Origin: Brachybacterium sp. Z12
GTDB taxonomy: Bacteria; Actinomycetota; Actinomycetes; Actinomycetales; Dermabacteraceae
DNA: 64,000 nucleotides
Assembly (NCBI RefSeq): GCF_014400405.1
Contig: NZ_CP060496.1
Span: forward strand, 2,604,001 to 2,668,000
Direction: 5' to 3'
Shown one piece after another: positions 29,978 to 40,202 of the stretch (the first letter of the stretch is position 1; every line of letters starts with the position of its first letter). The notes under the pieces were generated by a model. It saw only the letters and a list, made by a program, of their open reading frames with translations, was not told the origin of the DNA and searched no databases. Made by a program: the position numbers and the translations under genes.

Positions 29978-30022
29978 GAACTGGGACATGTCGAACTGGG
30001 ACGCGCCGAGCTGGGACACGCC
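29978..30022. repeat. 15-bp tandem repeat, three units
   Basis: Units GAACTGGGACATGTC, GAACTGGGACGCGCC and GAGCTGGGACACGCC follow each other at 29978, 29993 and 30008. The last unit runs into the outer arm (GACACGCC) of the palindromic element that begins at 30015. Confidence 0.85.
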
Positions 30023-30091
30023 GCCCGAGAACACCGAAACCTTCCAGATATGGAAGCTATCGGTGTTCTCGGCGCGCTACGACGGCGTGTC
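30015..30091. repeat. 77-bp nested palindromic repeat, copy A
   Basis: Outer arms GACACGCCG (30015-30023) and CGGCGTGTC (30083-30091) enclose inner arms CGAGAACACCGA (30026-30037) and TCGGTGTTCTCG (30060-30071), which in turn enclose CTTCCA-gata-TGGAAG. All three arm pairs are perfect. Copies B and C share length, arms and spacing but differ in the centre. Confidence 0.85.
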
Positions 30092-30237
30092 TGGCGCATC
30101 CGACCAGCCCGCTACGACGACGTGCCTGACTCACCCGACCAACACCGGGCCAACACAGGACGAAACACGAGCTGCCGACAGGCCCGCTCTCCACGGCCAC
30201 ACGCCCGCGCCGGCCATCCGTCCCCCACTGCTGCTGG

Positions 30238-30313
30238 GACACGCCGCCCGACAACACCGAACCCTGCCGTAAACGGGGAGATCGGTGTTCTCGATGAACT
30301 GCACCGGCGTGGC
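30238..30313. repeat. 76-bp nested palindromic repeat, copy B
   Basis: Outer arm GACACGCCG (30238-30246), inner arms CGACAACACCGA (30249-30260) and TCGGTGTTCTCG (30282-30293) with one mismatch, outer right arm CGGCGTGGC (30305-30313) with one mismatch. The central sequence differs from copy A. It lies 146 bases downstream of copy A in the same gap. Confidence 0.8.
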
Positions 30314-30446
30314 GAGGCGGTACCGCATGGCCCCACACCGTGGCGGGGCCATGTCCGGCAGCCGCGCGAGGTGGCCGCGGGGCCCGGTCCGGGGTAGCCC
30401 GGCAAGGTGTCCGCGATGCCTGAGCGCGACTGAACTCCGTGACTCT

Positions 30447-30500
30447 GGTCCCGCTCCCGCTCCCGGTCCCGCATCCGGTCCCGCTCCCGGTCCCGCTCCC
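30447..30500. repeat. 12-bp tandem repeat, about four units
   Basis: GGTCCCGCTCCC is repeated at 30447, 30465 (GGTCCCGCATCC), 30477 and 30489, with one extra GCTCCC half-unit after the first. It is non-coding and borders the rpsQ terminator. Confidence 0.85.
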
Positions 30501-30515
30501 GCGACCCGGGACAGC

Positions 30516-30555
30516 AGAAGGGCCGGCCCTCCCCGTGGGGAGGACCGGCCCTTCT
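30516..30555 (-). terminator. Terminator of the S10 operon (after rpsQ)
   Basis: AGAAGGGCCGGcCCTCCCC pairs with GGGGAGGaCCGGCCCTTCT around a two-base loop, with one mismatch in an 18-19-bp stem, 34 bases beyond the rpsQ stop. It shows that the S10 block ends here instead of running on into rplN. Confidence 0.85.
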
Positions 30556-30588
30556 CAGGCAAGCGGTGCGGTCACTGGGACCGCCCGA

Positions 30589-30915
30589 TCACTTGGCGCG
30601 CTCGAGGATCTCGACCAGACGCCACCGCTTGGTGGCGGAGGTCGGACGGGTCTCCATGACGAGGACACGGTCGCCGGTACCGGCAGCGTTCTCCTCGTCA
30701 TGAGCCTTGAAGCGGCTCGTCTTGGTCGTGACCTTGCCGTAGCGCGTGTGCTTGACACGCTCTTCAACCTCGATCACGACGGTCTTGTCCATCTTGTCGG
30801 AGACCACGAACCCGCGGAGGGTCTTGCGGTAGGGGCGCTCGCTGGAGGACGCGTGCGCGCCTTCCTTGTCGAGCTCCTCGACAGCCGGGGTCTCGGCCTT
30901 GGTGTTGTCAGTCAT
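30589..30915 (-). CDS. rpsQ: 30S ribosomal protein S17
   Basis: 108 residues; S17 is an OB-fold protein binding the 5' domain of 16S rRNA. The core [58 protein letters not shown] and [14 protein letters not shown] is standard. The first 30 residues are an acidic extension ([12 protein letters not shown]). ATG 30915 with AGGAA upstream was preferred over an upstream in-frame start that overlaps rpmC. Confidence 0.95.
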   Translation of the reverse strand: MTDNTKAETPAVEELDKEGAHASSSERPYRKTLRGFVVSDKMDKTVVIEVEERVKHTRYGKVTTKTSRFKAHDEENAAGTGDRVLVMETRPTSATKRWRLVEILERAK

Positions 30916-30935
30916 CTCTGTTCCTCGCTTCGCGG

Positions 30936-31169
30936 TCACTCGGCGGCGCCGGGCGCCTGACGGATGCCCAGCTCGCGCTCGCGCAGGATCGTGTAGATCC
31001 GTGCGATGTCCTTCTTGACGGACCGCAGACGGGCGGAGTTCTCGAGCTGACCGGTCGCGGACTGGAAACGGAGCTTGAACAGCTCGTCCTTGCCCTTCGC
31101 CAGCTCCTCAGCCAGCTTCGCGTCGTCCAGCTTGTCGAGTTCATCGGCGGTGAGCTTGGTCGCTGCCAT
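30936..31169 (-). CDS. rpmC: 50S ribosomal protein L29
   Basis: 77 residues, two long helices at the exit tunnel near the signal-recognition-particle and trigger-factor docking site. [39 protein letters not shown] is the family core. The ATG overlaps the rplP stop (TGATG). Confidence 0.96.
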   Translation of the reverse strand: MAATKLTADELDKLDDAKLAEELAKGKDELFKLRFQSATGQLENSARLRSVKKDIARIYTILRERELGIRQAPGAAE

Positions 31170-31588
31170 CAGATGTCACCACTCTCTCGGCTCAGGATGC
31201 GGCTCTTCATGGGGAGCTTGTGCTGCGCCAGGCGGAGTGCCTCGCGAGCCACCTCCTCCTCGACGCCGGCGATCTCGAACATGACTCGTCCCGGCTTGAT
31301 GTTGGCGATCCACCACTCGACGGAACCCTTACCGGAGCCCATGCGGACCTCGGCAGGCTTCTTCGTGAGCGGACGATCGGGGTAGATGTTGATGAACACC
31401 TTGCCGCCACGCTTCATGTAGCGCGTCATGGCGATACGTGCGGCCTCGATCTGACGGTTGGTGACGTAGGCGGGCTCGAGAGCCTGGATGCCGTAGTCGC
31501 CGAATGCCAGGTCGGTGCCACCCTTGGCCATGCCGGTGCGGTGCGGGCGGTACTGCTTGCGGTGCTTGGTCCTGCGAGGGATCAGCAT
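31169..31588 (-). CDS. rplP: 50S ribosomal protein L16
   Basis: 139 residues; L16 organises the A-site tRNA pocket. [81 protein letters not shown] in parts, and the conserved C-terminal [12 protein letters not shown] are present. It follows rpsC after five bases in the S10 operon. Confidence 0.97.
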   Translation of the reverse strand: MLIPRRTKHRKQYRPHRTGMAKGGTDLAFGDYGIQALEPAYVTNRQIEAARIAMTRYMKRGGKVFINIYPDRPLTKKPAEVRMGSGKGSVEWWIANIKPGRVMFEIAGVEEEVAREALRLAQHKLPMKSRILSRESGDI

Positions 31589-31593
31589 TTCGC

Positions 31594-32430
31594 TCAGGCC
31601 TCCGTTCCGGGCTGCTGTGCGGGCGCTGCACTCTGCTCGCCGGCGGCGGGAGCGGCCGGAGCCTGCTCCCCACCACGACGCGCAGTCGCGTTGCGCTCGT
31701 TGCGACGGCCGCGCGGACGCTCGGCACGCGGGGCGCCACGTCCGCCGGAGCGGGGACCCTGCGAGGCGGCCTGCTGAGCCGCGAGCTCCTTGGCGGTGAC
31801 GTCGCCCTTGTAGATCCAGACCTTCACGCCGATGCGGCCGAAGGCGGTGCGGGCCTCGTAGAAGCCGTAGTCGATGTTCGCGCGGAGGGTGTGCAGCGGC
31901 ACGCGGCCCTCGCGGTAGAACTCGTTACGGCTCATCTCGGCGCCGCCGAGGCGACCGGAGACGGCCACTCGGATGCCCTTCGCACCGGCGCGCTGCGCGG
32001 ACTGCATGCCCTTACGCATCGCACGGCGGAAGGAGACGCGGGCGGCGAGCTGCTCGGCGATGCCCTGAGCGACCAGCTGAGAATCGGCCTCGGGGTTCTT
32101 GACCTCGAGGATGTTCAGCTGGATCTGCTTGCCGGTGAGCTTCTCGAGCTCACCGCGCAGCCGCTCGGCCTCCGCGCCACGACGCCCGATGACGATGCCC
32201 GGGCGGGCGGTGTGGAGGTCCACGCGGACACGGTCTCGGGTGCGCTCGATCTCGACCTTGGAGATGCCGGCCCGCTCCATGCCCTTGGACATGAGGTTGC
32301 GGATCGCGACGTCTTCCTTCACGTAGTCGCGGTAGCGCTGACCCTCCTTGGAGGAATCAGCGAACCACCGGCTCGTGTGCTCCGTGGTGATCCCGAGTCG
32401 GAACCCGTTGGGATTGATCTTCTGACCCAT
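31594..32430 (-). CDS. rpsC: 30S ribosomal protein S3
   Basis: 278 residues; S3 lines the mRNA entry with S4 and S5 and has helicase-like function. [23 protein letters not shown] starts the KH-type domain with [19 protein letters not shown] as the GxxG loop; the C-terminal domain shows [38 protein letters not shown] in parts. After residue about 215 comes an Ala/Arg/Gly-rich tail usual in Micrococcales. Confidence 0.97.
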   Translation of the reverse strand: MGQKINPNGFRLGITTEHTSRWFADSSKEGQRYRDYVKEDVAIRNLMSKGMERAGISKVEIERTRDRVRVDLHTARPGIVIGRRGAEAERLRGELEKLTGKQIQLNILEVKNPEADSQLVAQGIAEQLAARVSFRRAMRKGMQSAQRAGAKGIRVAVSGRLGGAEMSRNEFYREGRVPLHTLRANIDYGFYEARTAFGRIGVKVWIYKGDVTAKELAAQQAASQGPRSGGRGAPRAERPRGRRNERNATARRGGEQAPAAPAAGEQSAAPAQQPGTEA

Positions 32431-32442
32431 ACGTACGGCTCC

Positions 32443-32796
32443 TTACTTGTTCACGGGAGCGACCACCACGGTGACGTGGCTGGTGCGCTTCTTGATCTGG
32501 AAGGCTCGACCCTGTGCACGCGGCTGGAACCGCTTCATGGTCGGACCCTCATCGACGAATGCGGCAGAGACGGCGAGTTCGCGCTCATCGAAGCGCTCCC
32601 CTGCCTGATCTGCCTTCACCCGCGCGTTGGCGATCGCGGACTCGACGAGCTTGAGGACGGGCTCACTGGCGGACTGCGGAGCGAACCGCAGAATGTCCAG
32701 GGCCTCGGCCGTGCTCTTGCCACGAATCAGGTCCACAACGCGGCGAGCCTTCATGGGCGACATGCGGAGATGCCGCACCTGCGCCTTGGCTTCCAT
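32443..32796 (-). CDS. rplV: 50S ribosomal protein L22
   Basis: 117 residues; the L22 beta-hairpin narrows the exit tunnel and is a macrolide-resistance hot spot. [43 protein letters not shown], and the hairpin [24 protein letters not shown] are normal with no insertion. ATG 32796 matches the family start; the open frame extends upstream through rpsS but that part is out of family. Confidence 0.96.
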   Translation of the reverse strand: MEAKAQVRHLRMSPMKARRVVDLIRGKSTAEALDILRFAPQSASEPVLKLVESAIANARVKADQAGERFDERELAVSAAFVDEGPTMKRFQPRAQGRAFQIKKRTSHVTVVVAPVNK

Positions 32797-32848
32797 TGCT
32801 GTCCTGCTTTCTTCTGGATGTCGGGACGTGCTGCCGCACTGACCGAGG

Positions 32849-33130
32849 TCAGCGACGACGGCCCTTTCTGTCGTCCTTCTCGTGGCCCTTGAAAGTCCGC
32901 GTGGGAGCGAACTCGCCGAGCTTGTGACCGACCATCGACTCGGTGACGAACACCGAGACGTGCTTGCGGCCGTCGTGCACTGCGAAGGTGTGGCCGAGGA
33001 AGTCCGGGGTGATGACCGAACGACGCGACCAGGTCTTGATGAGGTTCTTGGTGCCCTTCTCGTTCTGGACATCCACCTTCTTCTGAAGGTGGTCGTCCAC
33101 GAAGGGGCCCTTGGCGATACTGCGAGGCAT
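32849..33130 (-). CDS. rpsS: 30S ribosomal protein S19
   Basis: 93 residues; S19 in the head forms a complex with S13. [53 protein letters not shown] and [18 protein letters not shown] are diagnostic. It lies between rplB and rplV. Confidence 0.97.
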   Translation of the reverse strand: MPRSIAKGPFVDDHLQKKVDVQNEKGTKNLIKTWSRRSVITPDFLGHTFAVHDGRKHVSVFVTESMVGHKLGEFAPTRTFKGHEKDDRKGRRR

Positions 33131-33148
33131 AGTTCCTGGTTCTCCCTA

Positions 33149-33985
<837 letters not shown>

Positions 33986-34031
33986 GTGGGTTTCCCTCAG
34001 ACTCTCTTCGGCTCCTCGGATATCGGCCGCC

Positions 34032-34334
34032 TCAGGCGACCGACCCTCCGAAGATGTCGATGGCTCCGTCAGTCAGGGTGATCACGGCGCGCTTGGTGTC
34101 CTTGCGCTTGCCGGTCCCGAAGCGCGTGCGGCGCGACTTGCCCTGACGGTTGATCGTGTTCACCGAGGAGACCTTGACGTCGAAGACCTTCTCGACGGCG
34201 ATCTTGATCTCGGTCTTGTTGGCGTCGGCAGCCACCAGGAAGGTGTACTTGCCCTCGTCCATCAGCCCGTAGCTCTTCTCGGAGACCACCGGGGCCAGCA
34301 GGACGTCGCGCGGATCCTTGTTCAGCGAGGTCAC
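34032..34334 (-). CDS. rplW: 50S ribosomal protein L23
   Basis: 100 residues; L23 at the tunnel exit docks trigger factor and [60 protein letters not shown] shows the usual fold, in parts. The ATG overlaps the rplD stop by four bases. Confidence 0.96.
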   Translation of the reverse strand: MTSLNKDPRDVLLAPVVSEKSYGLMDEGKYTFLVAADANKTEIKIAVEKVFDVKVSSVNTINRQGKSRRTRFGTGKRKDTKRAVITLTDGAIDIFGGSVA

Positions 34335-35269
34335 TTCGACTCCTCCTCAGCCGGGGTGGACTCCTTGACCGCGTTCACGAATCCGGCGGCCTTGGCGGCC
34401 TCCTCAGTCGCGAACCAGGCCTCGGCCTTGGTACGGCCGTACCACGGGGAGTCCGGGGTGTGGAACTTCATCGAGCCCTGGTTGCCCTTGATCGTGAAGC
34501 CCTCAGGAGCGGAGCCGTCGGCCGTGGGGGCCGCCGATCCCTCGCCGAAAGGCGCTTCCTTCGCAGCGGCCGGGGCAGCGGCGGCGGATGCCGGCGCAGC
34601 CTTCGCAGCAGCGAAGTCCGAGGTGGGCAGGGTCAGGGTTGCCTGGGCCACGAAGTCCTCGAGCGCAGCAGCGGTGAAGACCACGTCGTCGGCGAGCATG
34701 ACGTCGTAGGTGTTCACCTGGTCCGCGTACAGGACGTGGGTGGTCGGCAGGTTGCGCGAGCTCAGCGCGCCCAGGTCGTCATCACGACGCACGACCACCA
34801 GCAGGTGGCGACGGTCGGAGATGTTCGCCAGGGTCTGGCGGACGGCCTTGGTGGATGCGACGTCGCCCTCGAGCAGCGAGGAGACGACGTGGACACGGCC
34901 GTTGCGGGCCCGGTCGGAGAGGGCACCGCGCAGGGCGGCGGCCTTCATCTTCTTCGGGGTGCGCTGGCTGTAGTCACGCGGGACGGGACCGTGGACGACA
35001 CCGCCGCCGGCGAACTGCGGGGCGCGGAGGGAGCCCTGACGGGCACGACCGGTGCCCTTCTGCTTCCAGGGCTTCTTGCCGCCGCCACGCACCTCGGCGC
35101 GGGTCTTGGTCTTGTGGGTGCCCTGGCGGCCTGCCGCCTGCTGGGCGACGACCACCTGGTGGATCAGGGGCACGTTGGTCTGCACGTCAAAGATCGACGC
35201 AGGCAGCTCGACGGAGCCGGACTTCTTGCCGGCCGGATCGAGCACGTCGACAGTGAGGTTCGCTGCCAT
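34331..35269 (-). CDS. rplD: 50S ribosomal protein L4 with a C-terminal sunset-like domain
   Basis: 312 residues, about 95 longer than normal L4. Residues 1-215 are ordinary L4: [18 protein letters not shown], the tunnel loop [41 protein letters not shown], and a C-terminal [17 protein letters not shown]. After an Ala-rich linker (about 220-245) comes [40 protein letters not shown] in parts, which resembles the 'sunset' domain pattern (IKGN ... YH.P.SP.Y.RT..E.WF.SEEEA..AGF) known from nucleases and surface proteins. The extension has normal codon use and continues the frame to a stop just before rplW. In E. coli L4 represses the S10 operon; no such leader was identified here. Confidence 0.95.
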   Translation of the reverse strand: MAANLTVDVLDPAGKKSGSVELPASIFDVQTNVPLIHQVVVAQQAAGRQGTHKTKTRAEVRGGGKKPWKQKGTGRARQGSLRAPQFAGGGVVHGPVPRDYSQRTPKKMKAAALRGALSDRARNGRVHVVSSLLEGDVASTKAVRQTLANISDRRHLLVVVRRDDDLGALSSRNLPTTHVLYADQVNTYDVMLADDVVFTAAALEDFVAQATLTLPTSDFAAAKAAPASAAAAPAAAKEAPFGEGSAAPTADGSAPEGFTIKGNQGSMKFHTPDSPWYGRTKAEAWFATEEAAKAAGFVNAVKESTPAEEESK

Positions 35270-35274
35270 CGGGC

Positions 35275-35955
35275 TCAGGCCTCCTTCGCGGGGCTCTTGA
35301 CAGCCGAGCGGACGAGCACGAGGCCGCCCTTGGGGCCGGGAACGGCACCCTTGACGAGCACCAGGCCCTTCTCGACGTCGACCGCGTGAACGGTCAGGTT
35401 CTGGACACTAGTGCGGTCGCCGCCCATGCGGCCAGCCATGCGCTGACCCTTGAACACGCGACCGGGGGTGGAGGCGCCACCGATGGAACCGGGCTTGCGG
35501 TGGTTCCGGTGCTGGCCGTGAGACGCTCCCGCGCCGCCGAAGCCGTGACGCTTCATGACGCCCGCGGTGCCCTTGCCCTTGGAAGTGCCGACGACGTCGA
35601 CCTTCTGGCCGGACTCGAACACCGAGGCGTCGAGCTCCTGGCCGAGGGTGTAGTCAGCGGCGTCAACGGTGCGCAGCTCGACGAGGTGACGGCGCGGGGT
35701 CACGCCGGCCTTCTCGAAGTGGCCCTTGAGCGGCGCCGACACCTTGCGGGGGTCGATCTGCCCGTAGGCGATCTGCACGGCGTCGTAGCCGTCGGCCTCG
35801 ATGGACCGGATCTGGGTGACGACGTTCGCACCGGTCTGCACGACGGTCACGGGGACGAGCTTGCCGTTCTCGTCCCAGACCTGGGTCATGCCGAGCTTGG
35901 TGCCGAGCACGCCGGACACCGGACGGGCCTTCTGGCCGGTCAGTTCGTTGCTCAT
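35275..35955 (-). CDS. rplC: 50S ribosomal protein L3
   Basis: 226 residues; L3 is an early assembly protein close to the peptidyl-transferase centre. [72 protein letters not shown] in parts, and a C-terminal [23 protein letters not shown] are typical; the Gln methylated in many bacteria lies in [12 protein letters not shown] 35955 was chosen over GTG 35964. Confidence 0.96.
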   Translation of the reverse strand: MSNELTGQKARPVSGVLGTKLGMTQVWDENGKLVPVTVVQTGANVVTQIRSIEADGYDAVQIAYGQIDPRKVSAPLKGHFEKAGVTPRRHLVELRTVDAADYTLGQELDASVFESGQKVDVVGTSKGKGTAGVMKRHGFGGAGASHGQHRNHRKPGSIGGASTPGRVFKGQRMAGRMGGDRTSVQNLTVHAVDVEKGLVLVKGAVPGPKGGLVLVRSAVKSPAKEA

Positions 35956-35966
35956 CTCCACCACCC

Positions 35967-36275
35967 TCAGAGCTTGATCTCGATGTTGACATCCGCGGGC
36001 AGGTCGAGGCGCATGAGCGAGTCCACAGCCTTGGGCGTGGGATCGACGATGTCGATCAGTCGCTTGTGCGTGCGCATCTCGAAGTGCTCACGGGAGTCCT
36101 TGTACTTGTGGGGAGAACGGATCACACAGAACACGTTCTTCTCCGTCGGCAGCGGCACCGGGCCCACGACCGTCGCACCAGCGCTGGTGACCGTATCCAC
36201 GATCTTGCGCGCGGAAGTGTCGATCACCTCGTGGTCGTACGACTTGAGCCGGATGCGGATCTTCTGTCCCGCCAT
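35967..36275 (-). CDS. rpsJ: 30S ribosomal protein S10
   Basis: 102 residues; S10 works in the head of the small subunit and with NusB in antitermination. [66 protein letters not shown] in parts and [18 protein letters not shown] are diagnostic. It is the first gene of the S10 operon, with a leader of about 260 bases. Confidence 0.97.
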   Translation of the reverse strand: MAGQKIRIRLKSYDHEVIDTSARKIVDTVTSAGATVVGPVPLPTEKNVFCVIRSPHKYKDSREHFEMRTHKRLIDIVDPTPKAVDSLMRLDLPADVNIEIKL

Positions 36276-36541
36276 GGCGTCCTGTCTCTCTTCTTCGTCT
36301 GGCATGGATGCAACCCGCTCCCGGTACCCGAGGACGGGCGTGTCGGCCTGTGCAGGGCATATGAGCCCAGCATGAACCGCCGTGAGCCGGCTGCAGCTGC
36401 GTCGAATCCCTCTTTCGATGCGCGATCGATGCCATGGGCAAGGTTCGCATCCTCGGGACGGGCCTCATCCGGTGATCATTCGCCGAGGTTCACCCTCGGA
36501 GAACGGAACCGGGCATGTCGGCCCGCGCAGACAACTTGAAC

Positions 36542-36571
36542 AGTCTGCCAGACAGCGGACTCCCCACACAA
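36542..36571 (-). promoter_or_regulatory. Candidate promoter of the S10 operon with inverted repeats
   Basis: Minus-strand TTGTGT (36566-36571) and CAGACT (36542-36547) are 18 bases apart. The -10 lies inside GCAGAC-N10-GTCTGC (36527-36532 and 36543-36548), and CCAGACAG continues the pattern upstream. The inverted repeat is certain; promoter use is inference. The rest of the 521-base gap (36276-36796) contains no gene or terminator that I can recognise. Confidence 0.5.
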
Positions 36572-36796
36572 GGGAGGGGCGGGTGCGGCCGATCACAGAA
36601 CCGCCTCGCACGGGCCCGGTTCGCCGGCGCGTCACCACGCCCGCCGCCACAGCCACGCGGCCGCACCACGCGCCGCAGCAGTGGTCCCACGCATGAAGGG
36701 CCCGGGCGCGTGCGTCCGGACCTCTCCATGCTCTCACTGCACGTGCTCTCTTCGCACGCACACTCACCGCGCACCCTCACCGCACAGGATGAGGTG

Positions 36797-37708
36797 TCAC
36801 TTGTCCGTGCCTGGTCCGATCCCGCCCTGCAGCTGGCGCTGGAAGATCAGGTAGACGATCAGCACCGGGACGATCGTGATCGTCACGGAGGCGAACATCG
36901 CTCCCCAGTCCGAGTCGTACCCCTGCTGTGCCTGCATGTTCGCGAGCCCTTGGGCAAGGACGTACTTGTCCCGATCAGTGTTCAGCACGATCGGGATCAG
37001 GAACTGATTCCACAGACCCAGGAAGTTGAAGATCGTCACGCTGGCCATGCCGGGGCCCGCCATCGGCAGCATCACCTGGAAGAAGGTCCGGAAGTCCCCT
37101 GCGCCATCGATCGCCGCCGCCTCCGCGATCTCCTCGGGCAGCTGCCGGAAGAAGGCGTAGAGGAAGAAGACCGTGAACGGGAGCGCGAAGCCCACGTAGG
37201 CCAGGATGAGGCCGATATACGTGCCCCGGATGTACAGCGACTCCATGATGAAGAACAGCGGCACCACGGCGAGGAACAGCGGGAACGTGAGCCCGGCGAT
37301 CAGGCCGTAGTACAGCACCTGTCGGCCCGGGAATTCGTACCGGGCCAGTACATAGGCGCACATCGCCCCGAGCAGCATGACCAGGACCAGCGCGGCACCC
37401 ACCACCAGCACGGTGTTGCCGAAGAACCGGCCGATGCCGGCTTCCGTCCACGCGGTGACGAAGTTGTCGAAGTTCCATTCCTCCGGCATGGCGAATGGGG
37501 AGGACAGGATCCCGCCAGAGCTCTTGAACGAGCTGAAGACTGTCCACAGCAGCGGCAGCAGCACGACCAGTGCCCACAGCGAGAGGATGGTCTGAGCGAC
37601 CACGGTGAACACGCGGTCCCTCGGAGCCATCCGGCGCCGGCGCGGCTTGACGGGCGTGCTGGCGGAGCGGGCCGGGACGGACCGTGGCTCCTCGAGATCG
37701 ACGCTCAT
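36797..37708 (-). CDS. Carbohydrate ABC transporter permease (MalG/NgcG-like)
   Basis: 303 residues with about six membrane helices after a 30-residue cytosolic N-terminus. The permease loop EEIAEAAAIDGAGDFRTFFQVMLPMAGPGMASV is the EAA motif that touches the ATPase. It is the last gene of a transporter operon whose genes overlap by four bases (ATGA) each. No ATPase gene is in the window; carbohydrate importers of this class in actinobacteria often share a distant MsiK-type ATPase. The substrate is inferred from the binding protein: N-acetylglucosamine or chitobiose. Confidence 0.88.
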   Translation of the reverse strand: MSVDLEEPRSVPARSASTPVKPRRRRMAPRDRVFTVVAQTILSLWALVVLLPLLWTVFSSFKSSGGILSSPFAMPEEWNFDNFVTAWTEAGIGRFFGNTVLVVGAALVLVMLLGAMCAYVLARYEFPGRQVLYYGLIAGLTFPLFLAVVPLFFIMESLYIRGTYIGLILAYVGFALPFTVFFLYAFFRQLPEEIAEAAAIDGAGDFRTFFQVMLPMAGPGMASVTIFNFLGLWNQFLIPIVLNTDRDKYVLAQGLANMQAQQGYDSDWGAMFASVTITIVPVLIVYLIFQRQLQGGIGPGTDK

Positions 37709-38676
37709 CGCTCCCCCTTCTGCCGGGTGCCGAACAGGACGATGACGGCCATCAGCATCGTGATCAGCGCCATCACCACGCCCATCGCCGAGGCGAGACC
37801 GAAGCGGGAGTCACTGAATGCTGTCTGGTACAGATATCTCGAGACCACTTCGGTGCTCTTGCCGAGCCCGCCGTTCGGGGTCATGACGTTGATGTACACG
37901 AACATGTCGAGCGCCATGATCCCCATGTACACCGCCGCGGTGGAGACGTTCTCCCGCACCATCGGCAGGATCACCGCCACGGAGAGCCGGAACCGGCCAG
38001 CGCCGTCGATGCGAGCCGCCTCGACCACCTCGGAGGGGATCGACTTGATCGCCGCGACGAACAGGACCATGTAGAAGCCCACCAGGCTCCACACCACGGC
38101 AGCCACAATCGCTGCCAGCGCGAAGCGTCGATCACCCAGCCACGCGATGTGGATGTCCAGCCCCACCAGGTTCAGCAGCCCGTTCAGGAGCCCGCCGTTG
38201 GGCGAGTAGATGAACGCGAAGAGGATCCCGACGACCACCGCAGGGATGACGTAGGGGAAGAAGCTGACAACCCGGAAGATCGTCGCGCCGCGGATGCCGC
38301 GGATCGTGCCGCGGCTGTCCCCGCCCACAGTCACCAGGATGGCAAGGATGAAGGCGAGGGTGATGGTCACGGTGGGCAGCACGATCATGAAGATCATGTT
38401 GTTGCGCAGTGCGCGACGGAACACGTCGTCGTGGAACAGCGTGATGTAGTTGTCCAGCCCGATGAACTGCGGCGCCCTGGCCAGGCCGCGCCAGTCGGTC
38501 AGGGAGTAGTAGAACGCCTGCACGAACGGCGAGACCACGAACACGACGTAGATCAGCATCGGCAGGCCGAGGAAGAGCGCGAAGAACAGCACTCGGGCGG
38601 GAGTGATACGGGCCCGCCGCCCCCGGGAGCGCGGGACGCTCTCCGGGGGTGCGGTGGTGGGGACTACCGCCATCAT
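37705..38676 (-). CDS. Carbohydrate ABC transporter permease (MalF/NgcF-like)
   Basis: 323 residues, six predicted helices, starting TPARVLFFALFLGLPMLIYVVFVVSPFVQAFYYSLTDW in parts. The EAA loop reads SEVVEAARIDGAGRFRLSVAVILPMVRENVSTA. It pairs with the MalG-like permease downstream to form the membrane channel. Both ends overlap neighbours by four bases, indicating translational coupling with the substrate-binding protein gene. Confidence 0.9.
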   Translation of the reverse strand: MMAVVPTTAPPESVPRSRGRRARITPARVLFFALFLGLPMLIYVVFVVSPFVQAFYYSLTDWRGLARAPQFIGLDNYITLFHDDVFRRALRNNMIFMIVLPTVTITLAFILAILVTVGGDSRGTIRGIRGATIFRVVSFFPYVIPAVVVGILFAFIYSPNGGLLNGLLNLVGLDIHIAWLGDRRFALAAIVAAVVWSLVGFYMVLFVAAIKSIPSEVVEAARIDGAGRFRLSVAVILPMVRENVSTAAVYMGIMALDMFVYINVMTPNGGLGKSTEVVSRYLYQTAFSDSRFGLASAMGVVMALITMLMAVIVLFGTRQKGER

Positions 38677-40138
38677 TCGACGTCGAACTTCTCGATGCTG
38701 TCGTCCTCGCGAACCTTGTCGATCGCTGCCTGCGACCGCTCGCGCGCCTCATCTGCAGTGATGTCGCCGTTGAGGAACTCGGCCCACAAGGGCTTGAAGT
38801 CATCGCCCATGCCGTACCAGTCGGTGAAGTTGAACGTGAAGACGTCCTCCCCGGCGGCATCGATCATGGAGCTGACCGAGGCCAGGCCCGTCGAGCCGAA
38901 GCCGTCCTCGGGGATGGTGTCCTTGACGATCGTCATCGACGAGGTGAGCTTGGAGAAGTTCTCGCACTGCTCCTTGGACAGCATCACGCGCAGGAACTCG
39001 AGACCACCGGCTCCGTTGGCCGCCTTGCTGGGGACCATGAACGGCTCTCCGGCCGCGCCGTGGATGGCAGCCTCCCCATCGCCGCACCGTCCGTGAGCAT
39101 CGGGGTCGCTGCGCCGGTCATGGCGTAGTCCTCGGGCGTGGTGCTGCGCTGCTCGTTCTCGATCCAGGACCCTGAGGGGTACATGACCGCCTTGCCGGTC
39201 ACCCACTCCGTCTGCGCCTCGGTGTGCTTGATGCCCGCGCCGCCGGCGAGGAAGTAGCCCTCCTTGACGGCCTCCTCGATCGCGGCGAAAGCATCGACCA
39301 CGGTGGCCTGCTCGTACGCGCCCTCCTCGAGGCGGTCGAGTGCCTTGGCGACGTCCGTGCCGCCTTCCTTGATCGCCATCGACAGGGCAAGCTCGTGGTA
39401 GTAGTCGGCGGCGTTCTGGCCACCCCAGGCGAACATGGCCAGATCCTGGCCCTTGGCCTCCTCGGCGATGGTCATGACGTCGTCCCAGGTGGCGGGGGCT
39501 GCCCAACCGTTGTCCTCGAACTGCTTGGCCGAGTACCACAGGGCGAACACGGTGTACATGTAGTTCAGCGCGTACAGCTTGCCGGAGTAGGTGCCCGGCA
39601 CGAGGACTCCGGGCAGCAGGGAATCGCTGATGGTGCCACCGTCGAGCGAGGGGGCCTCGATCAGAGCGCCGAGATCTGCAAGGCTGCCTTCGGAGATCAG
39701 AGCGCTGGCGTTCATGGACTGCGCGCCGGAGTTGTCGAACAGGTCCGGCGGATCACCGCCGATGAAGCGCGGCTGGAGATCGGGCTGGATGTTCACAGTC
39801 GAGGTCACATCGGCCGTCGCGTCGGGATAGAGCTCCTCGAACTTCGTCCCGGCATCCTTCGCGTACTGGTCGCCGTAGCCGCCGTTGAAGATCACCACAT
39901 CAACCGTCGAGTCAGCCTCGACGCCGAAGGGGTTGTCCTCGCTGACGTCGCCGCCGCCCTCTGCGACGGCGCCGCCACCGCTGTCACTTCCGTCGTCACC
40001 ACCGTCACCGCCGCCGGTGGCGCAGGCGCTCAGAGCCACGGCACCGGTGCCGAGGGACGCGAGCGAGAGGAAGCGGCGCCGGGAAGCGCCCATCTTGTCC
40101 AGTGGAGTTTCGAGCAGGGGATCGCGCTGTGCGTCCAT
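38673..40138 (-). CDS. ngcE: Sugar-binding lipoprotein of ABC transporter (NgcE-like), one apparent frameshift
   Basis: About 488 residues once one G is added near 39075 (ATGGGGAGG to ATGGGGGAGG, restoring AMGEAAIHGAAGEPFM). The N-terminus has a twin-arginine-like RRRFLSLASLGTGAVALSAC with a lipobox Cys near residue 38, followed by a Gly/Asp-rich linker. The mature part begins NPFGVEADSTVDVVIFNGGYGDQYA and RFIGGDPPDLFDNSG, which matches what I recall of NgcE, the N-acetylglucosamine/chitobiose-binding protein of streptomycetes. It captures sugar outside the cell and delivers it to the two permeases encoded downstream. Substrate is inferred, not proven. Confidence 0.85.
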
Positions 40139-40184
40139 GGTCTCCTCATTCGTTGTTCGTCTTTGAATACGAGTGCTGTACTGG

Positions 40185-40202
40185 ACACTAGCCCTTCAGT
40201 GT
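40185..40202 (-). promoter_or_regulatory. Inverted repeat over the transporter promoter region
   Basis: ACACTagcccttcAGTGT forms perfect five-base arms 47 bases upstream of ngcE. On the minus strand it overlaps TAGTGT, a possible -10 box, with GTGACT 16 bases upstream as a weak -35. It could be an operator for a sugar-responsive repressor; no regulator gene is nearby. Confidence 0.35.

Noticed and set aside
29148..30272. Plus-strand open frame of 374 codons through the repeat-rich gap
   Set aside because: It runs across tandem and palindromic repeats in a frame different from the well-formed 29497-29907 gene, and its Arg/Pro-rich translation has no coding character.
40181..40202. DasR (dre) operator upstream of ngcE
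   Set aside because: ACTGG and CAGT halves occur but the spacing and centre do not fit the ACTGGTCTAGACCAGT consensus as I know it; only the simpler ACACT/AGTGT repeat is supported.
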